21,422 nucleotides of DNA from Chrysochromulina tobinii (GCA_001275005.1 JWZX01000620.1:1-21422); one strand, 5' to 3'. Positions 7,638 to 17,196 are shown, counted from the stretch's first letter. The notes: generated from the letters alone by a model not told the origin. Made by a program: numbers and translations.

Positions 7638-10019
7638 ATGAGCGGCCTTCCGCGTGAGCTACTCAAGTGGCTGCAGAGCTTGGACCTCACATACTCGGTG
7701 AAGAATGTCAAACGCGATTTCAGCAATGGCTTCCTTGTTGCCGAGATCTTCTCCCGCTACTACGTGGCGGACGTCGAGATGCACTCGTACGACAATGGCA
7801 GCAACCTGACTCGGAAGCTGGATAACTGGGGACAGCTCAAGCGCTTCTTCGCCAAGAAGGGCATCGACATTCCACCGGCTCTCATCAATGACGTCGTGCA
7901 CTGCAAGAGCGTTGAGGCGGCGGCAGAGCTGATTGCGATCGTGTACACTCTGCTCACCGGGCGCGAGGTCAAGGGTCCCAAGTACACGGAACTGGACCCT
8001 TCTGACCCGGCCAACGACCCTGCGTTCATGAAAAGCAACGCCACCTCACTGCTCCAGTCGCGGATCAAAGCGTCGGAGATGAGCACCACGCTCGCCGACC
8101 AGACGACAGCGGCGTCGCGCGCCAAGTCGCTGATCGACGACCACACTGACGCGCAGCGCGCGGCGCGCGAGACCGATCCAGCGCGTTTCGCGATGCCCGC
8201 GGGCGCCTCCGTCTCGCAGATGTCGATGCAGATGATGCGCGGCCCGGCCAAGCCGGTGCCGGAGACGATCGAAGCGGCCCAAGTCCGTTTCCAGGAGGTG
8301 CGCGTGACGCAGGTCGACCGCAACATCGCGCAGCTGCGCGCATCTCGCGATGCGACGCTGCACGGGGGCTCGTCGCACCACTCCGCCGCCGCGACAGGAG
8401 CCGCCGTCTCCATCGCCGACATGGGCGGAGGCACCGGGCCGCCGCCGCCGCCGCAAGGCGTCGAGTTGGGCGCAATGAGCGCTATTCTGAGCGAGCTGAC
8501 GCTGCCCCACTGCCCGGACGTCGTGTCATACACTGGCAGCGCGGCGAACGCGAACAGCTTCGCGACGCTCGCGGCGAACCTGGTGCAGCTGCCCGTGAAC
8601 GTCGTCGTCCGGTTGCTCGAGACGGCTGCTGCCCACTCACTGCACGCCCTCGCCGCGGCCGTCTCAAAGGAGCCTGCAAAGGCGTGGGAGCTCTTTGACA
8701 TGCTCACGCCCGCCATGGCGTCTCTGGACGGCGCGAGCGCGTACGAAGCGATCGTAGCGCTGCTGGTCCAGTTCGGGGAGGAGCTCGTGGCCGTGGATCC
8801 GGAGACGGCCAAGCGCGTGCTCAGCACGTACGCCCTCCCCTTCCTCGCACCGCTCCTTCGGAGCGCCACTGCGGCCAAGGCGCCCCAGCTGCTCGCGCTC
8901 GTGTACGCCTTCGTGCCGGAGACGGCCGAGGACCACATCGACGCGATCCGCGCGCTGCAGAACGCGGTGGACGAGCCCTCGTGCTTCTTCTGGCTGCTGC
9001 CGCACCTGGTGAAGCTCGAGCACGCCTCCGTCTTCACCGACGACCTGTTCAACCTGTACATCTATTACGCCGTGCTCTCGCTCGATAAAAAGTCGAGGCT
9101 GCTCGCCTCGGCGGTCGGCGTGCTCGCGTCGCTCGCCGAGATGCAGCCGAACAAGCAGCCGATCATCTGCGAGCTTCTCCCCAAGCTCGCGACCCTCCAG
9201 GATCCGTGGTGGGAGACGCAGGCCAACATGGCCAAGCTCGCCACGGCGCTACTATGCATCGGCCCCGTGCCGAAGGACCCCGCGGCGGTCGTCGCTCTGC
9301 TCGTGCACGCGCTCGCGTCGCGCGCGCCCTCGGCGCAGGTGGTCGCGCTCGCCTGTGCCGTCAAGGTCCTCGTCGAGTACCCCAAGCTGCTCCCTGCTTT
9401 TGTCGAGTCGCTGCTCGATCTGCCCGCCGACATGCGCGCGGACCTCTTGTCTCCAGATAAGTCTCACGAGGACGTCCACATCGCAACCGCCGGCGGCGCC
9501 ACGATTGACGCGAACACGCTGGTGAGCGTGTGGCCGAAGCTCAACGTGGCCAAGGCGCTCATGGACTCGGCGCGCGCGCACTCGCTCGACACACTCGAAC
9601 CTGCCCACGCGGAGGTGATCGCGGCGTTGCTGCCCTCGGACATCATACCTCACGATCTGAGCGAGGGCAAGGTGGCGTGGGGCGAGTGGCTCAAGGCCAA
9701 CAAGGACTACCTGTACGTTGCGCTCTGTGACGAGGAGCTGTGTGCACCCGTGACGTCGGCCCTCCTCGCGCTCTTCAGTATACTCAAGGAGGAGGTGCTA
9801 CCGACTTTTTCGACGCTGCTCTCGTCGCTGCGCATGCTCTGCGACCAAGTGGGCGACGCCGCCGAGCCCTCGACCTGCCTAGACACGGCCATCTCGTTCT
9901 TGCTCAACCTGCATGCGACGGGCGCACCCTTCAAAGAGGCCGTCACAAACCTCGTCACCAACTTTGACGAGCCGATGAAGCTGACGATGGGCGAGCTCGT
10001 GCATCGAGTGGGCCATTGA
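7638..10019 (+). CDS. SPATA4: SPATA4-type calponin-homology protein with a long helical C-terminal extension
   Basis: 793 aa, intronless. Residues 1-110 are a CH-like domain of the SPATA4/SPEF1 type. It opens [20 protein letters not shown], followed by [25 protein letters not shown] and a final helix [41 protein letters not shown] segment at about 215-235 matches the SPATA4 style of downstream helix. A Gly/Pro linker (about 262-275) leads to about 500 residues of short hydrophobic helices that look like armadillo/HEAT-type repeats. Vertebrate SPATA4 is only about 300 aa, so the C-terminal half is extra. The CH domains of this group bind microtubules or axonemal structures, so a flagellum-associated role is expected. 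The start is the first ATG and sits directly before the conserved domain. GC-rich third positions are continuous to the stop. Confidence 0.85.
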   Translation: MSGLPRELLKWLQSLDLTYSVKNVKRDFSNGFLVAEIFSRYYVADVEMHSYDNGSNLTRKLDNWGQLKRFFAKKGIDIPPALINDVVHCKSVEAAAELIAIVYTLLTGREVKGPKYTELDPSDPANDPAFMKSNATSLLQSRIKASEMSTTLADQTTAASRAKSLIDDHTDAQRAARETDPARFAMPAGASVSQMSMQMMRGPAKPVPETIEAAQVRFQEVRVTQVDRNIAQLRASRDATLHGGSSHHSAAATGAAVSIADMGGGTGPPPPPQGVELGAMSAILSELTLPHCPDVVSYTGSAANANSFATLAANLVQLPVNVVVRLLETAAAHSLHALAAAVSKEPAKAWELFDMLTPAMASLDGASAYEAIVALLVQFGEELVAVDPETAKRVLSTYALPFLAPLLRSATAAKAPQLLALVYAFVPETAEDHIDAIRALQNAVDEPSCFFWLLPHLVKLEHASVFTDDLFNLYIYYAVLSLDKKSRLLASAVGVLASLAEMQPNKQPIICELLPKLATLQDPWWETQANMAKLATALLCIGPVPKDPAAVVALLVHALASRAPSAQVVALACAVKVLVEYPKLLPAFVESLLDLPADMRADLLSPDKSHEDVHIATAGGATIDANTLVSVWPKLNVAKALMDSARAHSLDTLEPAHAEVIAALLPSDIIPHDLSEGKVAWGEWLKANKDYLYVALCDEELCAPVTSALLALFSILKEEVLPTFSTLLSSLRMLCDQVGDAAEPSTCLDTAISFLLNLHATGAPFKEAVTNLVTNFDEPMKLTMGELVHRVGH

Positions 10020-10374
10020 GCGCGGGCCATGGAGCCGGCGCGGGTGAGGGGCAGCGCGCGGAGCGGTTGCTTGGCCGGCGCGAGAGGCGGCGGTGCCGGG
10101 CGCACGGGAGGGGCACGATGACAGATCATCGATGTGGGGGTTGGCCCATGGGTTCCGCGCATAGAGTTCCAGTGCCCGGGCGCCGAGAGAAGATCGACAA
10201 TGCGCTACGACGTGTTGTGCGAAGTTTCGTCGTATGCGCAATTGGGTAAACAAACACATATGGGGCTCTAACATACGAACAAACATGACCGAAAAAGGTC
10301 ATCTTCGCCTTGCTCGCTGCAGCACTCGCACTGCGGCAACTCTCTGCGCTGTCGGATAAAAACTCCAGCCTTTC
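10020..10374. promoter_or_regulatory. Spacer between SPATA4-type gene and COG7
   Basis: 355 bases holding the 3' region of one plus-strand gene and the promoter of the next. It turns AT-rich near 10240-10300 and contains a perfect 6-base stem with a GAAAAA loop (ATGACC / GGTCAT, 10285-10302) about 75 bases before the COG7 ATG. No gene was seen. Confidence 0.4.
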
Positions 10375-12804
10375 ATGGACTTGAGCACCTTCGCAGCTCC
10401 TTCGGGTGATTTTTCAGCCAAGGCGTGGGTCAACACTGCGCTCGCGGGCGCTACCGCATCCTCGGAGACTGCCGCCGCCCCGACACTGCTGACAACGCAC
10501 CTCTCCATTCTGCTGACGAAGCTGCAGCTCTCAGCCGCAGACGTCAACGACGAGGTTGGCCGCCGGTGCGACGAGCTGGCTGGCATGGCGCCGACAGTCT
10601 CTCGCGAGCTCGGTATCGTTCGTGAGCAGGCGGGAGCTGTCCGCGCCGAGCTCAGCACGCTGCTCGAGGAGGTCGCCGCGCTTGAGGAGCGCTCGGAGGC
10701 CTCCGTCGCGACGCTCCGTGGTGCTCTGCGGCTGCGCGAGCGCTTCGCTGCGGCGGTGCGCACGCTCCAGCAGGCCGAGGACGTCGTCAATCTACTGCGC
10801 AGCGTCGAAGCGTCCTTCGCGCGCAACGATCCGACCGCGTCCGCTTCGGTCGTCGTGCAGCTGGGCGGCGCGCTCGAGGCTCTCGACCCGACGCAGCTCG
10901 CGCGGCTCTTCCCCGACGCGCCGGCGAAGCTCAAGGGGCTTCAGGCGCAGGTGCTCGACCGGCTGCAGCCCGAGCTGCTGCAGGCGGTACGAGAGCACGA
11001 CAACGTCGCGGTGCACCGGCTGCGCGGTCTCTTCCTCGGGTTGCAGAGCGCGGCCACGGTGCGCGAGTGCTATGTCCAGTGCCAACAGGGACCCATCTTC
11101 GAGTGCTGGAACCTGGCGCGCCGTGGCGGGCAGCCGGCCGAAGCGCTGCGCGCGCTCTGGCGCTGCCTCGAGGAGACGGTGCCCAAGGAGCGTGCGTGGG
11201 TCGCCACCGTCTTCCCCGATGACGCGTCGCTCCTCCCGGCCGTACTCTCCGAAGCTCTCGAGGCGTTGGGGCCGCAGATGAGCGACCTGCTCGCGGCGCC
11301 GCTCGACGCTCACGGCGCGGCCGCCGCCGAAGGCGCGGACGCGAGCGCGCCCGCCGCCGCCGCGCCCGCCGCGCCCGCCGCGGATGAGATGAGTCCCGCC
11401 ATCGCCTCCCTCCTCGGGCTGGGCGCGCTGTGGACCGAAGCCCTGCGCCGTGTCGGGCATCTCGCGGCCAACCTCGGCGGCCTCGAGGCACCGGGCGTGC
11501 GCCGGATCGCGGACGCGCTGCTTCTCCCCTTCGAGCCGGCGCAGCGCCGGTACGCGCGCTCGCTACGACACCTCTTCACAGCGCGCCTGCCTCCCGTGCC
11601 CAGCTTCCCCAAGGACAGCGCGCGACGCGTCGTGGCGCATGCGGCGACGGCATTGGAGCGCTCGACCGCGCCCTTCATGGGCGTGCTGCAGACGGCCTGG
11701 ACGGCCGCGCTCGAGTTTGGCGGGCCGCTCGGTGCCGCAGGCGCCGCCGCTCTCCTATGCGACCTCACCGAGGCTCATGCGGCAGCTCTCGCGACGGCAT
11801 TGCCTCCGCTGCGTGCCAAGGCCCCGGGCGCAACCAAGCGCGCTCCCGGCGCGCTCCCGGCCGCCGCACCTGCGATGGACGGCACGGCCTCGGCGGAGGC
11901 GGCGCACGATGCGCTCACGCTGCTGCGGGCAGTGCACGGGTTGCGTGAGAAGCTCGTGCGGGCCGAGGCCGCATTCGACAAGGCACTCGGCCAAACGGCC
12001 AGGGCGTGCACCAGTGCACCGCTCCACACGGACGCACAGCGCGCCGCGGCGGCGGAGCTCGAGAGCGCCCTCCAGGCGCCGCCGACAAAGGGGGACGAGC
12101 TACCGGGGGGGCTCGGCCTCCTCCGTCGCGCGCGCGCGGCCGCGGGCCAGCTGCTCGCCACCGCGCAGCAGCTGGCCCTCGAAGCGATCTGTGCACCCAT
12201 CGGAGCCGCCATCAGCTCCATCCATGCTGCGGCCCTGATTGAAGTATGGCGCGGCCATGGCGCGTTGCATGGCAGCAGCGTGGGGGGCGACAGCGAGGCC
12301 ATCGCGGCCGCCATGCTCGCATTCTCAGCCACGCCGCAGTCGTACATCACGCACGCGGGCGAGGTGCTCCTTGCGATTCCGCAACAACTCGAGCCCTTCG
12401 CGGCTGACACGACGCTCACGCGGCTGCCTGCGGCGCTGCGCCGACCGTCCGCCCCCGTCGCCGCCGTTGAGGAGGCGCAGGAGGCGGACGAGGACGGGCT
12501 GGGTGACCTCGACGGCGCATCCGAATGGCTCGAGGCCGTTGGAGCGCATACGATCTCGCTGCTGCTCGAGGCCGTGAGAGCTCTTGAGCAGCTGTCCCTC
12601 CTGGGCGCCAAGCAGCTCGCCGCCGACGTGCAATACGTGGACAATATCCTCGCTGCGGGGCTCGGGCTGCCCGCGGACCCGCGCCTCACCGAACTCGTGG
12701 CCTTGCTCACCGCCGACGTGGCCGCGCTGCCCGAGTTGGTCGCATCCACCAAGGCGCTCCCAGATGGCTTTGCGGCGAGCATCCAGGCGAAGCGCGCGCG
12801 GTGA
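10375..12804 (+). CDS. COG7: Conserved oligomeric Golgi complex subunit 7
   Basis: 809 aa, close to the usual length of about 770 aa. The N-terminus has the family pattern: MDLSTFAAPSGDFSAKAWVN, then LSILLTKLQLSAADVNDEV, a long coiled-coil helix (about 65-140), then LQQAEDVVNLLRSVEASF and the segment VRECYVQCQQGPIFECWN, which corresponds to the conserved YY-x-CH-x2-Q-x5-W region. COG7 belongs to lobe B of the eight-subunit COG tether, which recycles glycosylation enzymes in retrograde intra-Golgi vesicles. It acts on the cytosolic face of the Golgi. An Ala/Pro-rich insert (about 311-339) is lineage-specific. The start at 10375 matches where the family starts. The N-terminal half is the basis of the call; the C-terminal half is divergent but has continuous helical character. 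Confidence 0.9.
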   Translation: MDLSTFAAPSGDFSAKAWVNTALAGATASSETAAAPTLLTTHLSILLTKLQLSAADVNDEVGRRCDELAGMAPTVSRELGIVREQAGAVRAELSTLLEEVAALEERSEASVATLRGALRLRERFAAAVRTLQQAEDVVNLLRSVEASFARNDPTASASVVVQLGGALEALDPTQLARLFPDAPAKLKGLQAQVLDRLQPELLQAVREHDNVAVHRLRGLFLGLQSAATVRECYVQCQQGPIFECWNLARRGGQPAEALRALWRCLEETVPKERAWVATVFPDDASLLPAVLSEALEALGPQMSDLLAAPLDAHGAAAAEGADASAPAAAAPAAPAADEMSPAIASLLGLGALWTEALRRVGHLAANLGGLEAPGVRRIADALLLPFEPAQRRYARSLRHLFTARLPPVPSFPKDSARRVVAHAATALERSTAPFMGVLQTAWTAALEFGGPLGAAGAAALLCDLTEAHAAALATALPPLRAKAPGATKRAPGALPAAAPAMDGTASAEAAHDALTLLRAVHGLREKLVRAEAAFDKALGQTARACTSAPLHTDAQRAAAAELESALQAPPTKGDELPGGLGLLRRARAAAGQLLATAQQLALEAICAPIGAAISSIHAAALIEVWRGHGALHGSSVGGDSEAIAAAMLAFSATPQSYITHAGEVLLAIPQQLEPFAADTTLTRLPAALRRPSAPVAAVEEAQEADEDGLGDLDGASEWLEAVGAHTISLLLEAVRALEQLSLLGAKQLAADVQYVDNILAAGLGLPADPRLTELVALLTADVAALPELVASTKALPDGFAASIQAKRAR

Positions 12805-13221
12805 GCTCTCCGTTCGCGCGCGAATTGGAGCGCGACATGTAGCGGGACGCCCGTCGCACACTGGCGGACCCGGGGAAATGTGCACGCGAATCGAGACGTC
12901 CAGCCTCGTTTAAGTTTAAGATGTTGAGGCTTGAGCGCATATTCATGGACATGTTCCTCTGACAACTCCGACAGGCATGATCACACCGATCACACATTCA
13001 CAACCGATCACAGATATCAGATTTGCATGCCCCGCGACCGCAACCACTTTTTGGTCCGTCGTTACACCCTCTCGACGGCGCAGGCGCACCTCACAGAGAA
13101 TGCAACTATTTGTTTCCCTCGTGAGCCCTTCAATCTGGTAAGCTGCAACGTTCGTTTCCTTGTGGGATCTTCGCGTCGTCGTGAGCCAGGTTTCGGATAG
13201 GTAACCGGGGCCGACGGTCGG
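12805..13221. other. Spacer between COG7 and the DHHC-family gene
   Basis: 417 bases. It starts with a 12-base palindrome TTCGCGCGCGAA (12813-12824), 9 bases after the COG7 stop, and contains TTTAAGTTTAAG (12909-12920) and three GATCACA-type copies (about 12978-13015). A GTAAGC donor-like site at 13139 follows a short ATG ORF at 13100, so a short upstream exon cannot be ruled out. No acceptor found gives the frame of the main ORF. Confidence 0.35.
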
Positions 13222-14481
13222 ATGATCACTGGCTCGCCGTGGCAGCCGGCGACAAGCATACCGGTCGGATCTAAGGCGCGAACAGAGCCAGCTGCCGGCC
13301 GCCGTCGGCTGTGGCGCTGGGCGCCCGCCGCCGTGCTCACGACTTCATGTGCAGGCTGCTACATGGCTGTGCTGCTGCTCGCGTTGCTGCCCGCCGTTGG
13401 CGTGGCTGCCCCATTGGGCACGGACGCGGCGCTCGTCGGCTTCTCGTCGACAAGCACGTCGCTCATCTTCATGGCCTACCATCTCGTGTGGGCGCTCGCC
13501 GTGCTTGCGGCCCTGACGACGGCACGCATGCCTCCAGGCCACATCCCGCTCTGGCTCTACAGCCGCGAGCCTGGCGATCAGGCCTACTTTCACAACGTGC
13601 TCCAGGCGGTCGAGAAGAAACTCGACGGCTCGCTCCGCTTCTGCCGCAAATGCGGCGCGTTCAAGCCCGACCTCGCCCATCACTCGCGCGAGCTCGGCCT
13701 ATGCATCCTGTGCTATCAGCATTGGGACCTGTGGTCGAACAACGCCATTGGTTTCTACAACTACAAGGCGTACCTGCTTTCGCTGCTCTATGGTGTCTTG
13801 GCGCACGGAGTCGGATGCGCCTTGCTGCTTCCGGGCGTGCTGCGCGCGTGGCCGCAGGCCGACGCCTCGTACGCGCTCCTCGCGATGTGGATGGGCGGAG
13901 TGAGTACTCAGCCCGTCGCTGCAACGGCTATGCCCACGAGCCATGCACACGAGCCATTCACACGAGCCATGCACACGAGCCATGCACACGAGCCATGCAC
14001 ACGAGCTATGCACACGAACCCGATGTGGCCTGGCCGCCTACACCCCCTCCCACCGCCCAACGAGCGTGCGATCTGACGCGCGCATGAGTCCCCCCGTTCT
14101 CCTGCCTGCCAACCGCAGGCCTCTTCCGTCTGCGGATTTGCGTGCCTCAGCCTGCTGGGAAGCGCCGTGATGGGCGGCGCCTCGCTCGCGTGGCTGCTCT
14201 TCCACACGTGGCTAATCGCGCGTGGCCAGACGGCGCACACCTTCTTTCGGCAGTGCGGCCTCGTGGGCGCCAAACCTCCCAAACCACGCCAACAAGCCGG
14301 TCGCTCTCCCTTCGACTTCGGGCTGCGCGGTAACTTTGCGCGCACTTGCGGCAAGCAGCCTCTGCTATGGCTGCTGCCGACGAATCAGGGTGTTGAGGGC
14401 AACGGCATCTTCTTCGAGCTCAATGTCTCGACTAGAAGCTCCGACCCGCAAGGTTTCGGGCGTTATGGCGGCCCTGGCTGA
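13222..14481 (+). CDS. DHHC-family membrane protein lacking the DHHC motif (probable pseudo-palmitoyltransferase)
   Basis: Exon 1 is 13222-13899 and exon 2 is 14119-14481. The intron starts GTGAGT and ends CGCAG; phase 0 joins a 346 aa protein. The layout is that of DHHC S-acyltransferases: two N-terminal membrane segments (about 38-60 and 78-98), a MPPGHIP segment at the DPG-motif position, a Cys-rich domain (139-182), two more membrane segments (183-207; 218-250, spanning the splice) and a C-terminal NF-x-RTCGKQPLLWLLP block typical of the family. In the Cys-rich domain CRKC, KPD-x-AHH and the NN-x2-GF-x-NYK tail are kept. The DHHC tetrad reads QHWD (166-169), so the acyl-accepting Cys is replaced, and several Zn-ligand Cys are also replaced (HHS, REL, NNA). 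Catalysis is therefore not expected. A Golgi or endomembrane location is likely. The preceding COG7 gene is not functionally linked by sequence. Confidence 0.8.
13935..14020 (+). repeat. 13-base minisatellite inside the DHHC-family intron
   Basis: About 6.6 copies of CACGAGCCATGCA with few substitutions (for example TTCA in the second copy, GCTATG in the sixth). It begins 35 bases after the splice donor. The unit length is not a multiple of 3, so the same peptide pattern recurs every three units in each frame. Confidence 0.92.
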
Positions 14482-15100
14482 GGAGGGGCAGGGGTTCCGC
14501 GGACGCTCTGTGTCTTGTGCTCGTGTCACCTCTGATGACGGTAGTTATTAGTAAAGTTATTAGAATTAGCAATTACTCGATCCCTCGCGCGCGACGCGGT
14601 CGCGTCGACGAATCTTAGACGAGACGAATCACGTGATACCAAACGATACCACGAAAGACTACTTGAGCTTTCACTTGACCGATTCGCGCGAGGCCGCTAG
14701 CGACGAGGCATTCCCGCGCGTACACGCCTACTCACCTGTGATGTATGCGGAACGATCCAGTGACGCGCGCGCGTTCCACGAAGCCTTTCCGCAGCGAGCC
14801 GGAGGCGGAGCACGGTGCACGGAGCACGCTCGCGACCCGGCCTCAACCGACCGCACACCGCTCACCGGCATACGCTCCAGCGACGCCCCTCGCGTCAACA
14901 CGGCTCATGCGACGCATGAACCACACGTAACTCGTAACGGCGGCCCACACACGTACTCGATGGGGTACTGCGATGCGAGTAGCTGCTGGGGCCGTGCGGC
15001 ACAGGTACACGCGGCGTGGCTGCTGCTGCTATTGCGGCGGCGGAGGCGGCGGCGGTTGCTGCTGCTGAGCTGTCACACTGAAGTGCTGCGGCACACCCAT
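14482..15100. other. Convergent intergenic interval with simple repeats
   Basis: About 620 bases between the 3' ends of the DHHC-family gene (plus) and the small spliced gene (minus). It has an AT-rich patch (about 14540-14578, repeated TTATTAG), an inverted repeat CGACGCG-GT-CGCGTCG (about 14592-14607), and CTG/GCGGCG trinucleotide runs (about 15018-15066). The plus-strand open frame here starts without ATG and encodes Leu and Arg runs from those repeats, so it is not called. Confidence 0.45.
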
Positions 15101-15570
15101 TCAGCCGCGATGCCGCTTTGCAGACAGCTCCAAGTCGGCGGCGCATTGCTGCCGTTTGCCAAAGCTGCCCCCCATCCTGTCTACCATCATTTGGTTGTGC
15201 ATGCATGCAAGCACCACTGGCGCTGGCGCTGGCAAGGCCGCTGTGGCAAGTGCGGCCCTTTCTGTCTCACGCATGATGTAAGAGTACTGCGCAGGAGCAC
15301 GCGAGCGGGATTTGTGTGTGAGGATATGTTCTGGCGCAAACACAGATGATGCGTTCGAAGCGTGCGAAGGACGCGGCGGCGCACCTCCTGCGAGAGCCGC
15401 TCATCCATGTACCTCTCCCAAGGCTCCTCGACTGGTTCACTAGCCGCGAGCTGCGTGCCATCGCAGTCCATGGCAGTTGTTGTTGCATCTCCCCAGCTTG
15501 TAAATGGTACAGGGGCGGCGGCGACGCCATCCCACGGAGAGCCGAAGGTTGAAGCCTCGATGCCCTCCAT
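15101..15570 (-). CDS. Small spliced protein of unknown function
   Basis: Exon 1 is 15385-15570 (62 codons) and exon 2 is 15101-15286 (61 codons plus stop). The 98-base intron starts GTGCGC and ends TGCGCAG at phase 0, giving 123 aa. The joined protein has an acidic, Trp-containing N-terminus (MEGIEASTFGSPWDG, VEEPWERYMDERLSQE), a helix that continues smoothly across the splice (YSYIMRETERAALATAALP) and a basic C-terminus (SAKRHRG) that could be a nuclear signal. No family was recognised. Support comes from splice sites that join two frames of similar composition, a 216-base divergent spacing to the next gene, and a CTTGACTTG motif upstream. An alternative is one unspliced minus-strand frame through this region, which is less protein-like after the donor. 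Confidence 0.5.
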
Positions 15571-15786
15571 TTCTCTTTTCCAGAAAAAGCGCCAAAGGCG
15601 AAGTCTGACAGGAAGACAAGTCAAGTCGGGCCAGGTTTCCGATTGCCCGCCCAAACCGACGTTCTTCGAGAGTACATGAACCCGGTACATGTACCGTGGT
15701 AAAAATCCTGAGCGATCTCCTCTCATCACGGCACGCAACACGTGGCAAGCGACGCCGCGTCGCGGTTCGGGAACGCGTGCCGATCT
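15571..15786. promoter_or_regulatory. Divergent promoter region between small spliced gene and dehydroquinate synthase
   Basis: 216 bases between opposite ATGs. It contains CTTGACTTG on the minus strand (15617-15627), GTACATGAAC (about 15672-15681) and the perfect palindrome GGTACATGTACC (15684-15695). Confidence 0.5.
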
Positions 15787-17127
15787 ATGAAGCGCGCGCT
15801 GGAGTGCGAACCGATTGAGGTCCGTACGCGCCGCACTATCCCGGTCATCGGCGATAGCAAGGTCTTTGTCGGCCGTGATCTGTTGTCGTCCATTGCATCG
15901 GAGCTGACACCCGCCAATGGCATCAGGGCGAGCAAGTTTGTGATCGTGTCTGACGCGAATGTGTGGCCGCTCTATGGCAAGACAATCTTGGCGGGCTTTG
16001 CCGCGCTGCCCAATATGACTATCCATGATGTGGCTTCGTCAGCCGCCAAGGCGGAGGCAAATTCGCAGGCATTCAGCTTTGCAGACGCCTGTGGCAACTG
16101 CGGCGACCAGCCCATTGGTAGTAACGACGACGGCCAGCTGGTGCTCACTTACCAGATCCCAAGCGGCGAGGGCAGCAAGTGCCGCGCCGTGAAGGACGAG
16201 ATTGAGGACTTCATGCTCGCACACCGGTGCAACCGCGACACGTGCATGATCGCACTCGGTGGTGGTGTCGTTGGCGACCTGGTCGGCTTCGTGGCGGCGA
16301 CGTTCATGCGTGGCGTACCGTTCGTGCAGGTACCGACGTCCTCGACGGGGATGATCGATTCGAGCGTGGGGGGTAAGACGGCGATCAACGTGCCCGCGGG
16401 CAAGAACCTCATCGGCGCTTTCCACCAGCCCATCGCGGTGTACGCCGACATGGACTGCCTTGCAACCCTGGGCCGACGCGAGCTGGTGGAGGGCATCGCG
16501 GAGGCGATCAAGATGGGCGTCATCCGGATGCCATCGCTCTTCGAGCTGCTCGAGCGTCATCCAGAGCGGGTGATGGCGCTCGATCCTGAGCTCATCGAGC
16601 AGGTCATCTACGATTCGATCCGCGGCAAGGCTGAGGTGGTGGCATTGGACGAGAAGGAAGGGGGGCTGCGGAGCACGCTCAACTGGGGGCACACGATCGG
16701 GCACGCGGTCGAGGCGCTCAAATCGCCCGAGATGATGCACGGTGAGTGCGTGTCCGTCGGCTGCGTGGCCGAGGCCGAGGTGGCCATGCGCCTCGGTCGC
16801 CCCGACCAGCAGCTCGACGCTTCCAAGATCGCTCGGATCACCGCGTGCTTCGCCTCCTACGGGCTGCCGGTCCATGTGCCTCGGGGCTTGCCCATCGAGA
16901 TGCTCATGAAGAAGATGGCGCTTGACAAGAAGAATCGTGGTACGACCATCCGGTGCACTGTCGTCACTGACATTGGCATCTCGCTCGAGCAGCCACAGCC
17001 GTGCCCCAAGGACCTTATGGAGGCGGTGATGGCCGAATCGATGGCCGAGGGCCTCAAGCATCCCGAGTGGGTGCCCCACAAGGGCAACCACGGTGTCGCC
17101 GCTGCAGGTGGGCAGATGGCCAAGTGA
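15787..17127 (+). CDS. aroB: 3-dehydroquinate synthase, arom-type sequence
   Basis: 446 aa from the first in-frame ATG (an upstream in-frame stop lies at 15709). It converts DAHP to 3-dehydroquinate, the second step of the shikimate pathway, using NAD+ and a divalent metal. Visible motifs in order: YQIPSGEGSKCRAVKDEIEDF, the nucleotide-binding GGGVVGDLVGFVAATFMRG, MIDSSVGGKTAIN, GKNLIGAFHQP, ELVEGIAEAIK, GKAEVVALDEKEGGLRSTLN, WGHTIGHAVEAL, MHGECVSVG and DKKNRGT. The catalytic Asp, Lys, Glu, Arg, Asn and His positions of the fungal enzyme all appear present, which favours dehydroquinate synthase over epi-valiolone-type cyclases. The sequence style is that of the N-terminal domain of the pentafunctional AROM protein, but the ORF stops after this domain. 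There is a short insert (GNCGDQPIGSNDDG). No clear plastid targeting peptide is visible, although an upstream exon cannot be excluded. Confidence 0.92.
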   Translation: MKRALECEPIEVRTRRTIPVIGDSKVFVGRDLLSSIASELTPANGIRASKFVIVSDANVWPLYGKTILAGFAALPNMTIHDVASSAAKAEANSQAFSFADACGNCGDQPIGSNDDGQLVLTYQIPSGEGSKCRAVKDEIEDFMLAHRCNRDTCMIALGGGVVGDLVGFVAATFMRGVPFVQVPTSSTGMIDSSVGGKTAINVPAGKNLIGAFHQPIAVYADMDCLATLGRRELVEGIAEAIKMGVIRMPSLFELLERHPERVMALDPELIEQVIYDSIRGKAEVVALDEKEGGLRSTLNWGHTIGHAVEALKSPEMMHGECVSVGCVAEAEVAMRLGRPDQQLDASKIARITACFASYGLPVHVPRGLPIEMLMKKMALDKKNRGTTIRCTVVTDIGISLEQPQPCPKDLMEAVMAESMAEGLKHPEWVPHKGNHGVAAAGGQMAK

Positions 17128-17175
17128 AGCAGACGTCGCGCGCACAAGCTCGTGCACAGCATGTGCAACGCTTTG

Positions 17176-17196
17176 TCTCGAGGAATGGTCTCGAGA
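17176..17196 (+). other. Stem-loop downstream of dehydroquinate synthase
   Basis: Perfect 7-base arms TCTCGAG / CTCGAGA with loop GAATGGT, about 49 bases after the stop codon. It could shape the 3' UTR. A chance occurrence is quite possible in GC-rich DNA. Confidence 0.35.

Noticed and set aside
7760-9061. 433-codon minus-strand frame opposite the SPATA4-type gene
   Set aside because: Ser/Ala-rich shadow produced by GC-rich third positions; the plus strand has the recognisable CH domain.
11775-12965. 396-codon minus-strand frame opposite COG7
   Set aside because: Low-complexity Ala/Ser shadow; the COG7 frame continues through this region.
13100-13145. Possible upstream exon of the DHHC-family gene with a GTAAGC donor
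   Set aside because: The nearby acceptors tested either shift the frame or create a stop, so a coding exon is not supported.
13900-14076. Unspliced continuation of the DHHC-family ORF through the minisatellite
   Set aside because: It would end the protein in repeats without the fourth membrane segment and the PLLWLLP block, both of which lie in exon 2.
14633-15349. 238-codon plus-strand frame
   Set aside because: It begins with GTG, contains Leu and Arg runs from trinucleotide repeats and has no domain. It overlaps exon 2 of the better-supported minus-strand gene.
15742-15786. GTG start 15 codons upstream of the dehydroquinate synthase ATG
   Set aside because: A GTG start is not expected for a nuclear gene, and the first ATG at 15787 directly precedes the conserved region.
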